DNA from: Leptodontidium sp. MPI-SDFR-AT-0119
Lineage: Eukaryota > Ascomycota > Leotiomycetes > Helotiales > Leptodontidiaceae
Reading direction: 5' to 3'
NCBI GenBank assembly: GCA_020726505.1
Contig: JAHLEZ010000047.1
Coordinates: forward strand, 124,001 to 188,000
DNA: 64,000 nt
Positions 44,712 to 56,149 of the stretch are shown here, piece after piece. Positions within the stretch are counted from its first letter, which is position 1. Each line of letters starts with the position of its first letter. The notes under the pieces are model-generated. The model worked only from the letters and a program-made list of their open reading frames with translations, had not been told where the DNA came from and did not search any database. A program made the translations under genes and the position numbers.

Positions 44712-46723
44712 TCAAAGCTTCCCAAACACCGCCCTCAAAAACTCATTCTCAACACTAACAACACTCCCCTCCCCGTCCAGCCTAAAAACAAATTCATCAA
44801 GGCCCTGATTCCCATAAACAAAAACATCCGCAATACTCCACGGCACCAGCGAATCCGCAAAAGGACTCGTATCCTCCCCATCAGAAATAATATCAAATCC
44901 CGCTCGGAACGAGACTAGTTCGCCTCCATCCACCACTGGAGTGCGCAGACCAGTCGGGTAGAGATTTATTGTGATAGTTGAAGGGTCGATGAGTGGGACG
45001 CCGGATTTATACAGTTCCAGCAAAGCGGTGGCGGTTTCTATATCGCCTATTGCGAGGGGTTTGAGGATTGGGATAAGAGGAGGGAGAGAGTAGTTATTGT
45101 TAATCCAATTTGTGAGTATGAGGCCTGGTTTCCCTTTTTCGCTGCTGAGGGTGAAACTTGAATTGGTCCCTGGGGTTTGGGTTTGGGTTTGGACTTTATA
45201 TTCTCCAGTATAATCCGTCACCGCTTGTAATCTAGCAGCCTCTTCTAAAGCAGGTAGGAATATATCAACTACCCATCCAGCCAGCACATCGGTGTTGAGA
45301 CCAGGTCCAGCTTGTAGTAAAGTGAATCCTACATCGAAATCGGGCACGAGGATCATGTATCCGCCGTAGATGCCGACTTTCCCGCTTTTGGTGTAGAGAT
45401 CTACGACGCGGTTTGAGGCTGGGAGGACGATGCGTTGGATTTCCCATGGGGCGCCGATGGAGGCGTGGAGAGAGGCGGTGTGGGTTAGGGGTTTCATCCA
45501 ACGTCTGGTTTGGGAGGGGGTGAGGATTTTGGATGTTAGGATTGAGCGGCCGAGGGTTGAGAGGTCTGCTGTGCTGCTCCATACTCCTCCTGTACTGCAT
45601 GGCGAAGCGAGAATCAGTTAATAAAGGGTTTCAAGCTTCAGAATTTCCAATGACGGGTAGACTCACGGCCATACACCACCCATCTCGAAATTCCAGAACG
45701 TGGTGGTTGCGTTCCCAGGAATAACACCTAGCGAATCATCGGGTTTGGTGTAGCTAGTTCTTGATAGGTTGAGAGGCTTGAAGAGAGCTTCATCCATAAG
45801 TGTCTTGAAGTCTTTTCCAGTGATGCGGGAGAGTGCAAGAGCGAATATTTGGAATGCTGCATTAGAGTAGACAGGTGTTTGGAAAGTGGGAAAGACGGGG
45901 GAGCGGGATGCGAACCCTTTGAGGAATTCTATGGTGGTGTTAGATTTTTGTGGGTGTGTGGTGAGTTGGAGAGGAGAGGTTGGGTACCATCTTCAGGGCA
46001 AGGAGGTCTGGAAAGAGAAGCTCCGCATGTGGGTTTCTCGTCAGCAGGTAGAGATGGAAGATTGAGTTCTGAGACGGGGAAGTCGGCGAGCGATATATCC
46101 AGCCAGCCATCTGTAGGTCACAGTAAGTCTTCATGTCTTCACTCGTAGCTGTGAAACTTACATGTAGACCCCACACCAGCCATATGACTAGCCAACGATC
46201 CAATGGTAATTTCATCCCACGCAACTCGATTTACAGGATCTTCGCTCATCTCATCCTCATCCCCTCCTACCAAAAGTTCGGGGATGTACTTCGTAACCGG
46301 CTCATTGAAATGGGCATCTCCATCTGTGATGAGGGATGTATAAACAGTAAGTAGTTTAGTAATACTACCAATCCGGTAGATCGTATTTCTATCGACAGTC
46401 TTGACGCCCTGTTCAGCGTCCGCTAGGATTGAAGGGGAGTAGTGGTATTGGAACAAAGGTTCCTCGACGCTGGCAGAATAGAATTCGAACGAGAATGCTG
46501 TGGATGTGTTGTCGAAGAGTCCATGGGTTGAAGAACCTGTTTCAAGAGCTTCGTTGATGATGGTGAGGAAGTCTTGGTTTGCGGTCTTGATGGTTGGGTT
46601 GTCAGAGAGGTTTTGGGGAATTGAGAAGGCGGGTCCGAGGAAGCTTTCTGTGTTGAAGGCGTGAACGAGGTGTTGCGAAATGGCAAACGCCATACATGGT
46701 AGAATGTAAAGATTCATCATCAT
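44712..46723 (-). CDS. Secreted serine beta-lactamase-like hydrolase
   Basis: Four exons on the minus strand: 46723-46162, 46110-45988, 45928-45667 and 45594-44712. The product has 609 residues. The first about 22 residues (MNLYILPCMAFAISQHLVHA) form a signal peptide, so the protein is probably secreted. The class C beta-lactamase/DD-peptidase catalytic motif SxxK is SITK (S120, K123) and the tyrosine motif is YSN (Y249). SHMAGVGS and YGGYMILVPDFDVGF are further family blocks, and the last about 200 residues form a lipocalin-like extension common in fungal members. Family knowledge: serine hydrolases acting on lactams, esters or peptides; fungal substrates are mostly unknown. An in-frame ATG at 46963 would put 80 residues before the signal peptide, so the start at 46723 is preferred; a TATA-like sequence lies about 90 bp upstream. 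Confidence 0.88.
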
Positions 46724-47888
46724 GTCTGGTAACCGAGCTGAATATTGAAATGTGAAGAGTAAAAATCTTGAAGATGATTTTGCGAATTTCAACAGTGAGA
46801 TCTCTCTGTCTTTATATACACCATCGAGGTAAATTCCCATGCCCGTAAAGCTTACTTGAATTCTTTCATCGTAACATCGCGAAGTCAACACTTCGTCGCC
46901 ATTGGTCATTTCGCATTGTACGAAAGTACTCTCTCCTTGTTGGCGATTGGTTGCATCGTTCAAGTCATGTGAGCTGACAGACAGACAGCCAGCCCTACAA
47001 ATTCGTCACCACGCCAAGGGTGATTATGCTGGATGCGGAACATAACGCGAGGGCTTGTATCTAGCAGTCGTCATCCCGTGAATAGTTCAGATCAGATGTC
47101 CTGTCTTTTCAGAACTCCGTCTTGGCGTCTCTATGGCGATGCTGTTGACATGCTCGCTTAAGTTTAGCCTGCGGAGGAATGTCTGGATCGTCTTCTAAGG
47201 ATGTAACACGCCATGTATTCAGGCACAGCCATCGGACTTGATCTCTCCGTCGACCGGATGAACGATCGTTCTGTGAGGCTCGCTCATCGTGGAGCCTGTG
47301 GCCTGAAAGATAAGCGGAGGTCGGACTTGGCGCAATCCTGTTCGAGTTGATTGAGCAACCTTGGCCAGAACTTCTGAATGCATGAGCGGTCCTGTACTAG
47401 AAGCAATGAGGGCACAGCAAATCTTCTTTTCAGTATATGAGATGGCAGTGTGAAATATCACGGGATGATCTGTGAGGACTCTTGAATTGTTTGTCGGTCC
47501 TGGTTACGGGATTGGTGATGATCTGAAGTTAGGTCAATATTGCCGGTTATTATCGCCTCTAAGCGCCGTAAAGTGAATCAATATAAAATATCCAAACAAT
47601 CTACAGCTTCGTCTGCTACCCATGAATGTGGGGCCGCAGACCATCTTGATGGTGGGTGACAAGAGTAGCCTCATCTTGATGCAGATGTGCTGATTGGCGG
47701 TGCAATATGGAATATCAACTAAGATAAGTCCTAGCCTGTGGTATCTGTAGATCCGGCAGTTGTGGGACAATACGATGAAATGTCCACCTCAATCATATAT
47801 ACCGGTTCTTTCCCTGCGATTCTCCTTCCTCCTCCGACTCGAACTTTCCCCCTCTCCCAGCTCTTACCCAACCCATCCAACCATCAAG
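46724..47888. other. Divergent intergenic region between two secreted-protein genes
   Basis: About 1.2 kb upstream of both the beta-lactamase-like gene and the DUF1996 gene. TATA-like sequences lie close to each start (around 46811 and 47797). No gene was recognised inside. Confidence 0.5.
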
Positions 47889-49499
47889 ATGCCCCTCCCT
47901 CTCCTCCTCCTCCTCTCCCTCGCCATCCTAGGCTCCTCCAACCCACAATTCCAAACCGGCAGCTCAACCATGCTCCGCTTCGGCTGCTCTCAAATAATAA
48001 TCGACCGAGTCGACCCTCTCGTCAACCCAGCCCAGATCCCTTCCCCACACATGCACCAGATCGTGGGCGGCAACGCGTTCAACGCTTCGATCCCGAGTGC
48101 TGATGTTGGAGAGCTGGCGAGCTGCACGACGTGTAGTTTCGCGGACGATTTCTCGAATTATTGGACGGCGAATTTGTATTTTAGGGCCAGGAATGGGAGT
48201 TTGAAGAGGGTCCCGCAGGTGCCTAATAGGTGAGTTTGTTTGTGGGATGGGGAAGAGGGAGGGGGGGGGGAATGTGCTTATGAAGTGGTAGGGAGTTGTT
48301 TAATGATAAATTCACGACGCAGACGAGTGGTGGCTTTGTGGTGTATTATGTCTCTGATGGGAAAGGAAAAGTGACTGCTTTCAAACCCGTAAGTTGACTT
48401 TTTTTGTTTCCGTTAAGAGAAAATGATGCCGAGTCCTTGTTTGTTGACGGAACACAGGGCTTCCGCATGCTCGTTGGCGACGCTACGCAAACAACCAAGA
48501 TTGGAAATGGGAGGAAATCACAGTCGTGTTTCCGCTGCTACACGGGCCCGAATTTCGGAGGTGATAATGCGGCTCCGTGTCAGGATGCGAAGTGAGTCAG
48601 TCCTAGTCTTATTCTTCACCATATCTTTTTCCACTAATAGTACAAAGTACTTCACTAACTGGTGAGCTTAGACTGGATACCGAAACCCTCCCCACAACAG
48701 CATGTAAAGGAGGGATTCGATCCAATATCTTATACCCAACGTAAGCTTCTCTTGACACTTATCTAAGTGACGATAATAGACAGGAAATGATGAGAAGCTG
48801 ATGTGTATGATAGCTGCTGGGATGGAGTGAACCTCGATAGTCCAGACCATAAATCGCATGTTGCGTATCCCGTGAACGGACCGCAGCAGTTCACGGGCAC
48901 GAGTACGGGCGGTGCATGTCCGTCTACGCATCCGGTGAAGATTCCGCAGATCATGTTAGAGGCATACATTTCCTTCCCTTCCCTTTCCCCCCCTCTCCTC
49001 TTCCCTCCTCGTTCCCGATCCCCCCACTTGGAATTCGTCTCCTCTCGTTTGACGGTTCAAATACCCTTTAGCATATGCCTGCACTTCACTTACCGCCAAA
49101 CAGATCGTCTGGGACACAACAGCCTTCAACAACAAAGCCGACTGGTCGGCCGACGGCTCACAGCCTTTCGTCCTCAGCACGGGCGATAAGACGGGGTATA
49201 GCCAGCATGGCGATTACGTGTTTGGGTGGAAGGGGGACTCGCTGCAGCGTGCTATGGATGGGGGCCCTTGTACGGGAGCGTCGTGTGCCGGGTTGAAGGA
49301 GATGGCTATGGGTGCTGAGAAAGCGTGTAAAGTGCCGAGATTGTATCCCGAGAATGCGGATGGTTGTGAGTTTGACTTTCTTCTGTCGCTTTTCGTTTAA
49401 TGGGGGTGGGCGAGGAGGGAGGGGTTGAATCGTTCGTGTATGTGGGATGGGGCTAATGGATTTTTAGGGATTGATAAGTTGCCCGGTATGGAGTATTAG
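47889..49499 (+). CDS. Secreted DUF1996 protein
   Basis: Seven exons: 47889-48229, 48292-48388, 48458-48591, 48672-48740, 48814-48961, 49104-49365 and 49468-49499; 360 residues. The signal peptide is MPLPLLLLLSLAILGSS. The DUF1996 hallmarks follow in order: MLRFGCSQIIIDRVDPLVNP, PHMHQIVGGNAFN (His 54 and 56), TCSFADDFSNYWTANLYF, CKGGIRSNILYPTCWDG, LDSPDHKSHVAYP and HGDYVFGWKGDSLQRAMDG. Family knowledge: DUF1996 proteins are secreted or wall-associated fungal proteins of unknown biochemistry, some with added WSC domains; this one has none. The fifth intron appears to use a GC donor (GAG then GCATAC) because only that join restores the conserved IMLE-IVWDTTAFN. The gene ends a few bases before a very long G run. 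Confidence 0.9.
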
Positions 49500-49511
49500 G
49501 TATTAGACTGT

Positions 49512-49541
<30 letters not shown>
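49512..49541. repeat. G30 homopolymer
   Basis: Thirty consecutive G, followed by further G-rich sequence, starting 13 bp after the DUF1996 stop codon. It would lie in the 3' UTR and could form G-quadruplexes; the exact length is likely unstable or mis-assembled. Confidence 0.9.
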
Positions 49542-49542
<1 letters not shown>

Positions 49543-49754
49543 GGGCGGGGGGGTGGAAATGCGTGCCTTGAGGATGAAGGGTGGGTTGAGATTGAGATTG
49601 AGATTGGATATCTGAGAATCGACGTATTGCCTGGGAGAAGGGAAGTTTCCGTTCCATATTTCTTGAAATAAGAATATTCGTAATAACTAGAGCACAAGTA
49701 AATGAATTCATGAATGCGAACCATCTCCATTAATATCAAGAGCTATACCATCCA

Positions 49755-49764
49755 TACCTAGGTA
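49755..49764. promoter_or_regulatory. Fourth TACCTAGGTA palindrome
   Basis: An exact copy of the 10-bp palindrome found at 1736, 33034 and 33091, here between two convergent gene ends. Confidence 0.35.
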
Positions 49765-50060
49765 TATAGCAGACAAACGGCCGGACTCCAAAAGTGCCAA
49801 TGGAAAGACTTCTGGCTTGCATGAAATATCCCAACAGGGGACTAGCGCTCACTTCAAGAAAACCAAAAGGTTCTGTTGCACGTCGCAATGTCGCAGGCCA
49901 AAAAGGTTAGCGCGGCGGACAGGTGAATGTCAGCTCAACGCAACAACATTGGCAGATAAACGTCAATGGCGATCGAACTATGCAGGGTTGGGATCGACGG
50001 TTTTGGTCGGAGGTTAAGGGGACAGTCCTCGGTCTCTCTTCTCACGCACACCGTGTTGGC

Positions 50061-51775
50061 TCAGCGAGATGGTGGTTCGATGTCTCCGTTCGTCTGTTTG
50101 TTTCTGTTTCCGCTGAACTTGGGTATCCATCGATGCCAAGGAAGGAGCATCGCCAGTCCCCAAGATAGGAAGATTGAGAGGGTAAGTGGTGCGGTGACGG
50201 CCCAGTAGTATTTGAATGCTGGCTTTACTTTCGGTTGACCGTTTTCGTCCCAGTCGATGACGGGCATTGCGAAGATGGCCTTTAGGCATGCTTGAGTCAG
50301 CAGATGCTGATGAGAATGTGAGAGGGAGAGTTGAAGTTGAACGTACAGCAATAAAAGCACTTGGAAGGAAGAACATCCCCAGAATGGCGATGGTTTTCAT
50401 GGCAGAGCTATCTGCCTTTGCTGCTTTGGCAATGGCGGCTGAGCTTCCGACAAGGGTGATGTTGGTCTTGGCGTCTTTTTGAGTCATGAATTGGTAGACC
50501 TGAACCATGGTACCGTCAGTTGATATGTGTGGAGTAAGGCTAGACAGAAGTATTTTCATACCACTTGTATCAGAGTAGAGATACGCTTCTCGACATACCC
50601 AGCGGTGTCCAGTAGATCTTGGCAAAACTCAATTTGATATTCGATGGCATCATTGAAGACGAGAGAAACGCCTTTGACGCTGTGATCTACTTGAGAAGAA
50701 CCAAGACTATTTCTCGGATGGTATCGTATAGTCTCGATTTCTCTGTCGAGGACTTTGATCTTTTCTAGCGCTCTGAGGAGAGATTTGACTGCATAAGCCT
50801 CCTCGGCTACACGCCTGTTGGCGTAATTGAGGGACCGTGCGGTGGAGATGAAGTCAAGATCGAGGAGATTACTCAACGAAACATTGGTGTATTCATGTTG
50901 GCCCGTGAGCTTGGTGAGCTCGGAGATCCGCGTTGCTGAGGTTTGTAGTCCATCGTGGCATGTTCGTATCAGGTGCTGGGTGATGATGGAACAAATTAAG
51001 AGGGGATGCATATCTGTCCTGTTGCAGGAAAGCAAAGATGAGATGATCTTGGATGCGACTTTTCCAGTACTGCTGACGAATAGCAAGGCGTGGGTGGTGT
51101 TGTTTCTGTGGTCGTAGATGACTACATAGTGACAGGATGGAGAATCCCAGTGTGGAAGCGTGAAGATCAATCCTACAACAGAATTATCAGCGACAAGATA
51201 CTCGTTGCAGAAGGGCCATAGGGCAGCTTGCCACGAAGAAAGCCATTATTACTGCACGGCTTCGAGTACCGATAGGCCATTGTTGCACTGCTGGGGATCT
51301 CAGAAATGAATGATATTGGAAGTCCCATGTGCTGGAAAATTCGATAAGTAGTGGCACTTGTGCAGGACGGGAAAGTGCAATCGTTTTCCCCTGGGACGAA
51401 GTAGAGGAATCTGACGCCATCTTCAGTAAGATGTAACTCGAGGACTATTGCAGTGTCGGTTTTCTTTGTGAATAACGGGGCGCCAGAGATGCTTACAAAA
51501 CCAGTAGCCGACTGGAAGGGGGTGGTATCAGTTCGGGCGTGCTCTGCTAAACATCACATGTCAGCATTTGCGGTTGGAATATTGCATATTTGAGGGTTGC
51601 TATTTACATCTCCAAACCAACCAGGCAACGTCTCATCGTCTAGAATTCCTTGCTCTTTGAACAAATCAGGCTGTTAGGGGTATTCCCGTAACTCAACCCA
51701 TCTGGACCTCGAAGATTGAGGAAATCCACTGTCCGAGCCATTGGGAGCTAGAACCTCGATGTCGATTTCTTCCAT
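50061..51775 (-). CDS. CorA-like Mg2+ transporter-type membrane protein with an in-frame stop
   Basis: Five exons on the minus strand: 51775-51608, 51541-51253, 51172-50562, 50499-50347 and 50279-50061, 480 codons in total. The long N-terminal part is cytosolic and helical (IETIRYHPRNS, DAIEYQIEFCQDLLDTAGYVEKRISTLIQVVYQF). Two closely spaced membrane helices lie near the C-terminus (AILGMFFLPSAFIAAIFAM and YWAVTAPLTLSIFLSWGLAMLL), the CorA-like layout common in fungi. The canonical GMN loop motif after the first helix is absent, as in many fungal relatives, so metal transport is uncertain. Codon 34 (51676-51674) is TAA within an otherwise convincing first exon (SRWVELREYP before, DLFKEQGILDDETLPGWFGD after). 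A single C-to-T change would explain it. A downstream start or an unusual intron is possible. Confidence 0.7.
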
Positions 51776-54067
51776 GATGGTGCTTTCGAAATGGTACGAG
51801 ATGGTGAGCAAGTTACTGCATCTTATCGTTTTGAGGTCGAGGCTGAGCACCCCAAGGCTTAAGCCTCACCCCAGCTCATTGGCTGCATCCATCACCTGAC
51901 ATGCCGAAAGGAAATCCAAAATCTGCCTCGACGACCGCCAAATCCCCAGAAACATTATCACAGCAGACTCACCAGCAACCGAATGATATGTTTATCGAGA
52001 TTAAGCAAATAGGATATCTATCCGCCAGGCTGGGGAGAGAAGCCAGCTGCGTGAAGAATTCTGTGTTTATCACGTGATCGACTGCTTGGATGTGTGAGAT
52101 GGGAGTTTTTGAGGATGTAAGCGAAGAGCCTACCTTAAAAAAAAGCAAATAAGATAAACAGCTTGTAACTCTTCTCTTCTAAATCCTCTCGTTCGCTTCA
52201 AGTAAGAAAAAAAAGTAACATACTGTATCATAAAGGAGAAATTCCAGCACAGTAGAAATCAAAAAGTAGGCAGGCAACTCCCTTATAGCCCTCAGAGTCG
52301 GGATAAAAGTAAACCAAAACAAGGAGCAGCTCGCCGAGTGCGTTTCTCTCCCTCTCTGAGCGAACTCTTAACCGCGTGATTAATTCGCTATTCATCTGTG
52401 ACTCGGTACCTATCCTCCCGAGGAATGGTACAGGAGCCGAGCCGAGTCAACTCGAGTCGAGAAGTCACACCGAGCACCGAGTCATTTTTCAGTGATCTAG
52501 CTCTGCCATCCAGAGCAAGGTGTGAAAGGATAGAGTTGAAGGAAAGGATAAAAGCAATAGCAATAGAAATAAAAAAAATCGGTTCGATATAGATCGAGAT
52601 TCGAGACGCATTAAAATAGAATGGAATAAAGTAGGACGAGACTAAAACGATACAACGAAACATGGGATGCATGCAATGAGAGCGCATCCCTACTGGTTTG
52701 AAGGATAACCACAAGGCGAGTGCTTAGGAAACCCCATGTATCCGGGCCACCGGCTGCGTGGAGTTGCAGCACAAACGATGAGATTGTTCCTCTCACTCGA
52801 GATAATCTGCAGAGTATTATTAGGGACAAGAGGAATATAGAACAGTTAAAGAAAATGGAATCTCTCTTGCCTGTCAGCGGAACTGGTTGGTGAACCCAAC
52901 GAAAACGCCTTCTTTGAATGCTGACTTGACAGATGCATCAGCGTCGGACAATTGCCAAAAGTCGGTGGATGAAGTCTGGACGTTTGGAAGGGACGGAGAA
53001 TCTCACCTTACATTCCCCAACTGGAAAAATCGATATCAACATCCGCCAAGCCGAAGCTGACTCATTGGCACCGCCGTAACGTTATGCAGACTGCGGTGAG
53101 AACCTTAATCTCACACCCGCGGCGGCAGGGTGTCCATCAGCCAGTGATTTTGCGAGTATTCAAGGAACTGAATGACTTGTTTTGTATTGTCAACATTGGG
53201 AGATACTGCGATGCGTTGTTGTTCGAAAGTTAAATGAAGTACAGTACCTAAACGAGGAGAGAGGGTGGGGTAGGAAAGGTAAATAGCGGCCGCTTTCCGA
53301 TCTCTGTTCTGCTCCGCTCTCCGGTACTAGGTAGGTAAGGTACAGGTACTTACAAAGTTACCCGGAGTCTTCCCAGCCCCCGTGTACCGACTTCAGAGGC
53401 ACAATTTCTCAGCATTTCCTCATCAGGGCTGGATAATTCATCATCGCTTTGTTGTCCTCGTACCGAATGCTCGTACCGAGTTTCAAAGCAGACATGCAGT
53501 ACGTACAATGAGGCATTTCAAACCCTTTATGCAGCAATCCAAAGCCAACACGAGTCCGATGCACGAGTAGGTGCCTCCTTACGAAGGCACGAATACCGCC
53601 CTACAATAGAACTACCTAACCGAACGCAGCGACTAACATGGAAGGCAAGGTAGATAAAAAGTAAAAAACCCCACCTCCCACTAAGCCGGCCCCACTTGGA
53701 TTTCCTAATCACCAGCCAAACTGCTTACAACGTATATTGTAAGCCGCTGTTATAGCGAGCGGTGTAGATTCTCCGCTCCGGATTCATTCTTTCTGCCGTT
53801 TCGCTATCATGATGTCAGGGGCAGTGGCGTCTGTTGCGATGCAGTGGCGATGTCGTGATTGGACAATTGCTGGGAAATGACCCCACTGTGTGTGCATAAA
53901 AGGTGTGCTCTGCTAGTCAGGGAGACAAACGGAAGCAGACTCGGAAACAGAAACAGCTAGAAAAAACCGACAGGATAGGGTATCCTGAGTGCACTCAGCT
54001 CATGCAGATTCCGCTGTGGGCGTTCCTCCTCACTATCTTAGTTGCTCTGTCCTGGCGCGAGATCAGA
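51776..54067. other. Intergenic, no gene seen
   Basis: About 2.3 kb with only short unsupported frames. Sequence around 53320-53350 is rich in TAGGTA and GGTAC strings resembling, but not matching, the TACCTAGGTA palindrome. A TATA-like TGCATAAAAGG lies at about 53893. Confidence 0.45.
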
Positions 54068-55154
54068 ATGGCGTCTTTCGTCAAGTCCGCCGGCTTCCAA
54101 TTGGGAAGGAGTGTGAATGCGAATGTCCCCACTGCTTTGTTTGGTGGTGCGACTACAGGTGCAGGAGTAGGAGCAGGAGCAGGTATAAGAGCCATCCTCC
54201 CCTCTTTCGCTCTTCTAAACAGACAATCTACACCTTCAACTCCAACTTCTACAACTACAGCTTCGTCTCTCTACCACTCTACTACACACAAACACTTCTC
54301 CACCACCACCGCAAGCATGTCTTCCAAAGCCTTCCTCGAGACCGTCAAGGCCCGCCGCACCTACTACGCCCTCAAGAAGGAGAGCACCATCCCCGACGCC
54401 AAGGTCCAGGAGATCATCAAGGAGACCGTCTTGCACGTCCCTTCGTCGTTCAACAGCCAGAGCACCCGCGTTGTGCTTTTGGTCAAGGAGGAGCATGATA
54501 AGCTCTGGGAGATTACAAAGGAGACCCTCAAGGCTATTGTCAGTGCCGAGCAGTGGACTGCTACTGAGCAGAGATTGAATGGATTCAAGGCTGCTTATGG
54601 AACTGTGAGTATTTCTTATTCTTATTCTTATTTCCTGATCCTTTCTTTCTTCTTGGGCTTGCCATTGGTGGTTTGTCACTTTTGGAGGGGTTGGTGGGAT
54701 AGAGATTGTGTGTGGGTGGGACGTTCAACCTTCGTGTCACACTGTCCCACCAGCCACATGCCTCATCTCCTCTCTTCTCTCCTTCTTCCCAATTCACCTT
54801 CCAAAGAAACTCAACTAATACCCTCCCCCCTCTCAGGTCCTCTTCTTCGAATCCCGCTCCGCCATCTCAACCATGCAAGAGAAGTTCGCCCTCTACGCCG
54901 ACAAATTCCCAGTCTGGGCAACCCAATCCGACGCCATGCACCAATTCACCATCTGGGCCGCTCTCGAGGCCGAGGGTCTCGGTGCAAACCTCCAGCACTA
55001 CAACCCCTTGATCGACCAGAAGGTTGCTGAGACCTGGGGTATTGATTCCGACTGGGTGTTGAATGCTCAATTGGTTTTCGGTACGCCAGCTGGTGGGGTG
55101 GGTGAGAAGGCTTTCTCGCCTGTTGAGGATAGATTCAAGAGCTTTGGTGTTTAG
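54068..55154 (+). CDS. Nitroreductase-like protein (Frm2/Hbn1 type) with N-terminal extension
   Basis: Two exons, 54068-54604 and 54837-55154, with a 232-bp intron; 284 residues from this start. The nitroreductase domain begins at about residue 84 (MSSKAFLETVKARRTYYALKK). It includes HVPSSFNSQSTRVVLL, ALEAEGLGANLQHYNPLID and VFGTPAGG, typical of the fungal FMN-dependent nitroreductase family acting in lipid signalling and oxidative stress. Residues 1-83 are rich in Ala, Ser, Thr and Arg with almost no acidic residues (GIRAILPSFALLNRQST, HKHFSTTTAS), like a mitochondrial presequence. In-frame alternatives are 54002, which would add a hydrophobic segment (MQIPLWAFLLTILVALSW), and 54317, which gives the bare 201-residue domain usual for the family. 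I prefer 54068 for the targeting-like sequence, but more than one start may be used. Confidence 0.85.
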
Positions 55155-56149
55155 ATTAGGTGAGGGAGTGAAGGGATGGACTGATGGGATGATGAGATGC
55201 ATTGCTGGGTGTTTTTAAAAGGCGAATTGAAGAGTGGACCGATAGTAGATGTGCTTAACATTTGCATTGCTTTGCAGCTTATGAAAGTAGCTAGGTACGA
55301 ATAGATTTGAACTTGACCAAATCCCTTTTTGTGTTCCTTTGTTGATTTTCACTTTTAAGTTCTATTCATAGCGAGTCATGAATAAATAAATGGCAAGCAA
55401 GCCAGGTGGGATGATGGACGGGGTAGACGGGTCAGCTCACAGGGCAAGATGCGGCCGCATGGAGGGGTAGAAAAAATTACCCCTCCATCCTCTCTTTATC
55501 AAATCATCAACCTCCTGCAGTTCTTGCACCGAAGTATTTGTTCTTATAAATCTAGGTGTAGTATTTATTTTTACTCTTCGTAAGGGATGGAGAGATTTTC
55601 TCTTCCTTTCTTCTTTTTTTCTTTTCTTGGGGGGTATTAGAAGGGGGGGGTTTTTTTTTCTTCCTTTTTTTTTTGAAGAGTTGAGGTGAGGGGAGGGGAG
55701 GGGAGTGAGTGGATGGAAGGTGAAGGGTTTGAGGTCCGCATTAGCCGCTTTATCCGCTTAGCTCGCTTGTACCTTGTGGTTTGAGTAAGGGCAGGTTTGG
55801 GGTAAGTTGGGTGGTTTTGGGATTTTTGGAAGGATTTGGGAAGGAGTTGAGAGAGGGGGGGGGGGGGATGTCTATTTCCGGTGTTGGTGTTTTTTATTAC
55901 TCTAATTTGCTTTGCTTTAGTAGGTTGTTAAGAGAAAAGAGGGAGGGGGTATTGTTATACTGTACTTGATTCTGTTTTGATTTTACGTTTCTAATTTCAT
56001 ATTACATTTTTCAAAGAACGGTCTTGGATTTATGAGATCTGCAAGAATGTCGTCCCGTGGCGGAAAAAAAAAAAACAAAAAAAAAAAAAAACCATGAACG
56101 AGAAGAGAAAAGGAAAAAAAATCGCTTCTTTGTTGACTTTCTCTCTTCT
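55155..56149. other. Intergenic, low-complexity
   Basis: About 1 kb between convergent gene ends, with T-rich, G-rich and A-rich runs (G runs near 55855-55867 and a broken A run at about 56066-56091). No gene. Confidence 0.55.

Noticed and set aside
51677..51754. 86-bp intron that would remove the TAA in the CorA-like gene
   Set aside because: The donor GTTCTA is poor, CTAAC lies directly against the AG, and the removed segment reads as conserved protein.
53903..54067. Most upstream in-frame ATG of the nitroreductase
   Set aside because: It lies about 10 bp after the TATA-like sequence, too close to be in the transcript, and adds a charged non-conserved stretch.
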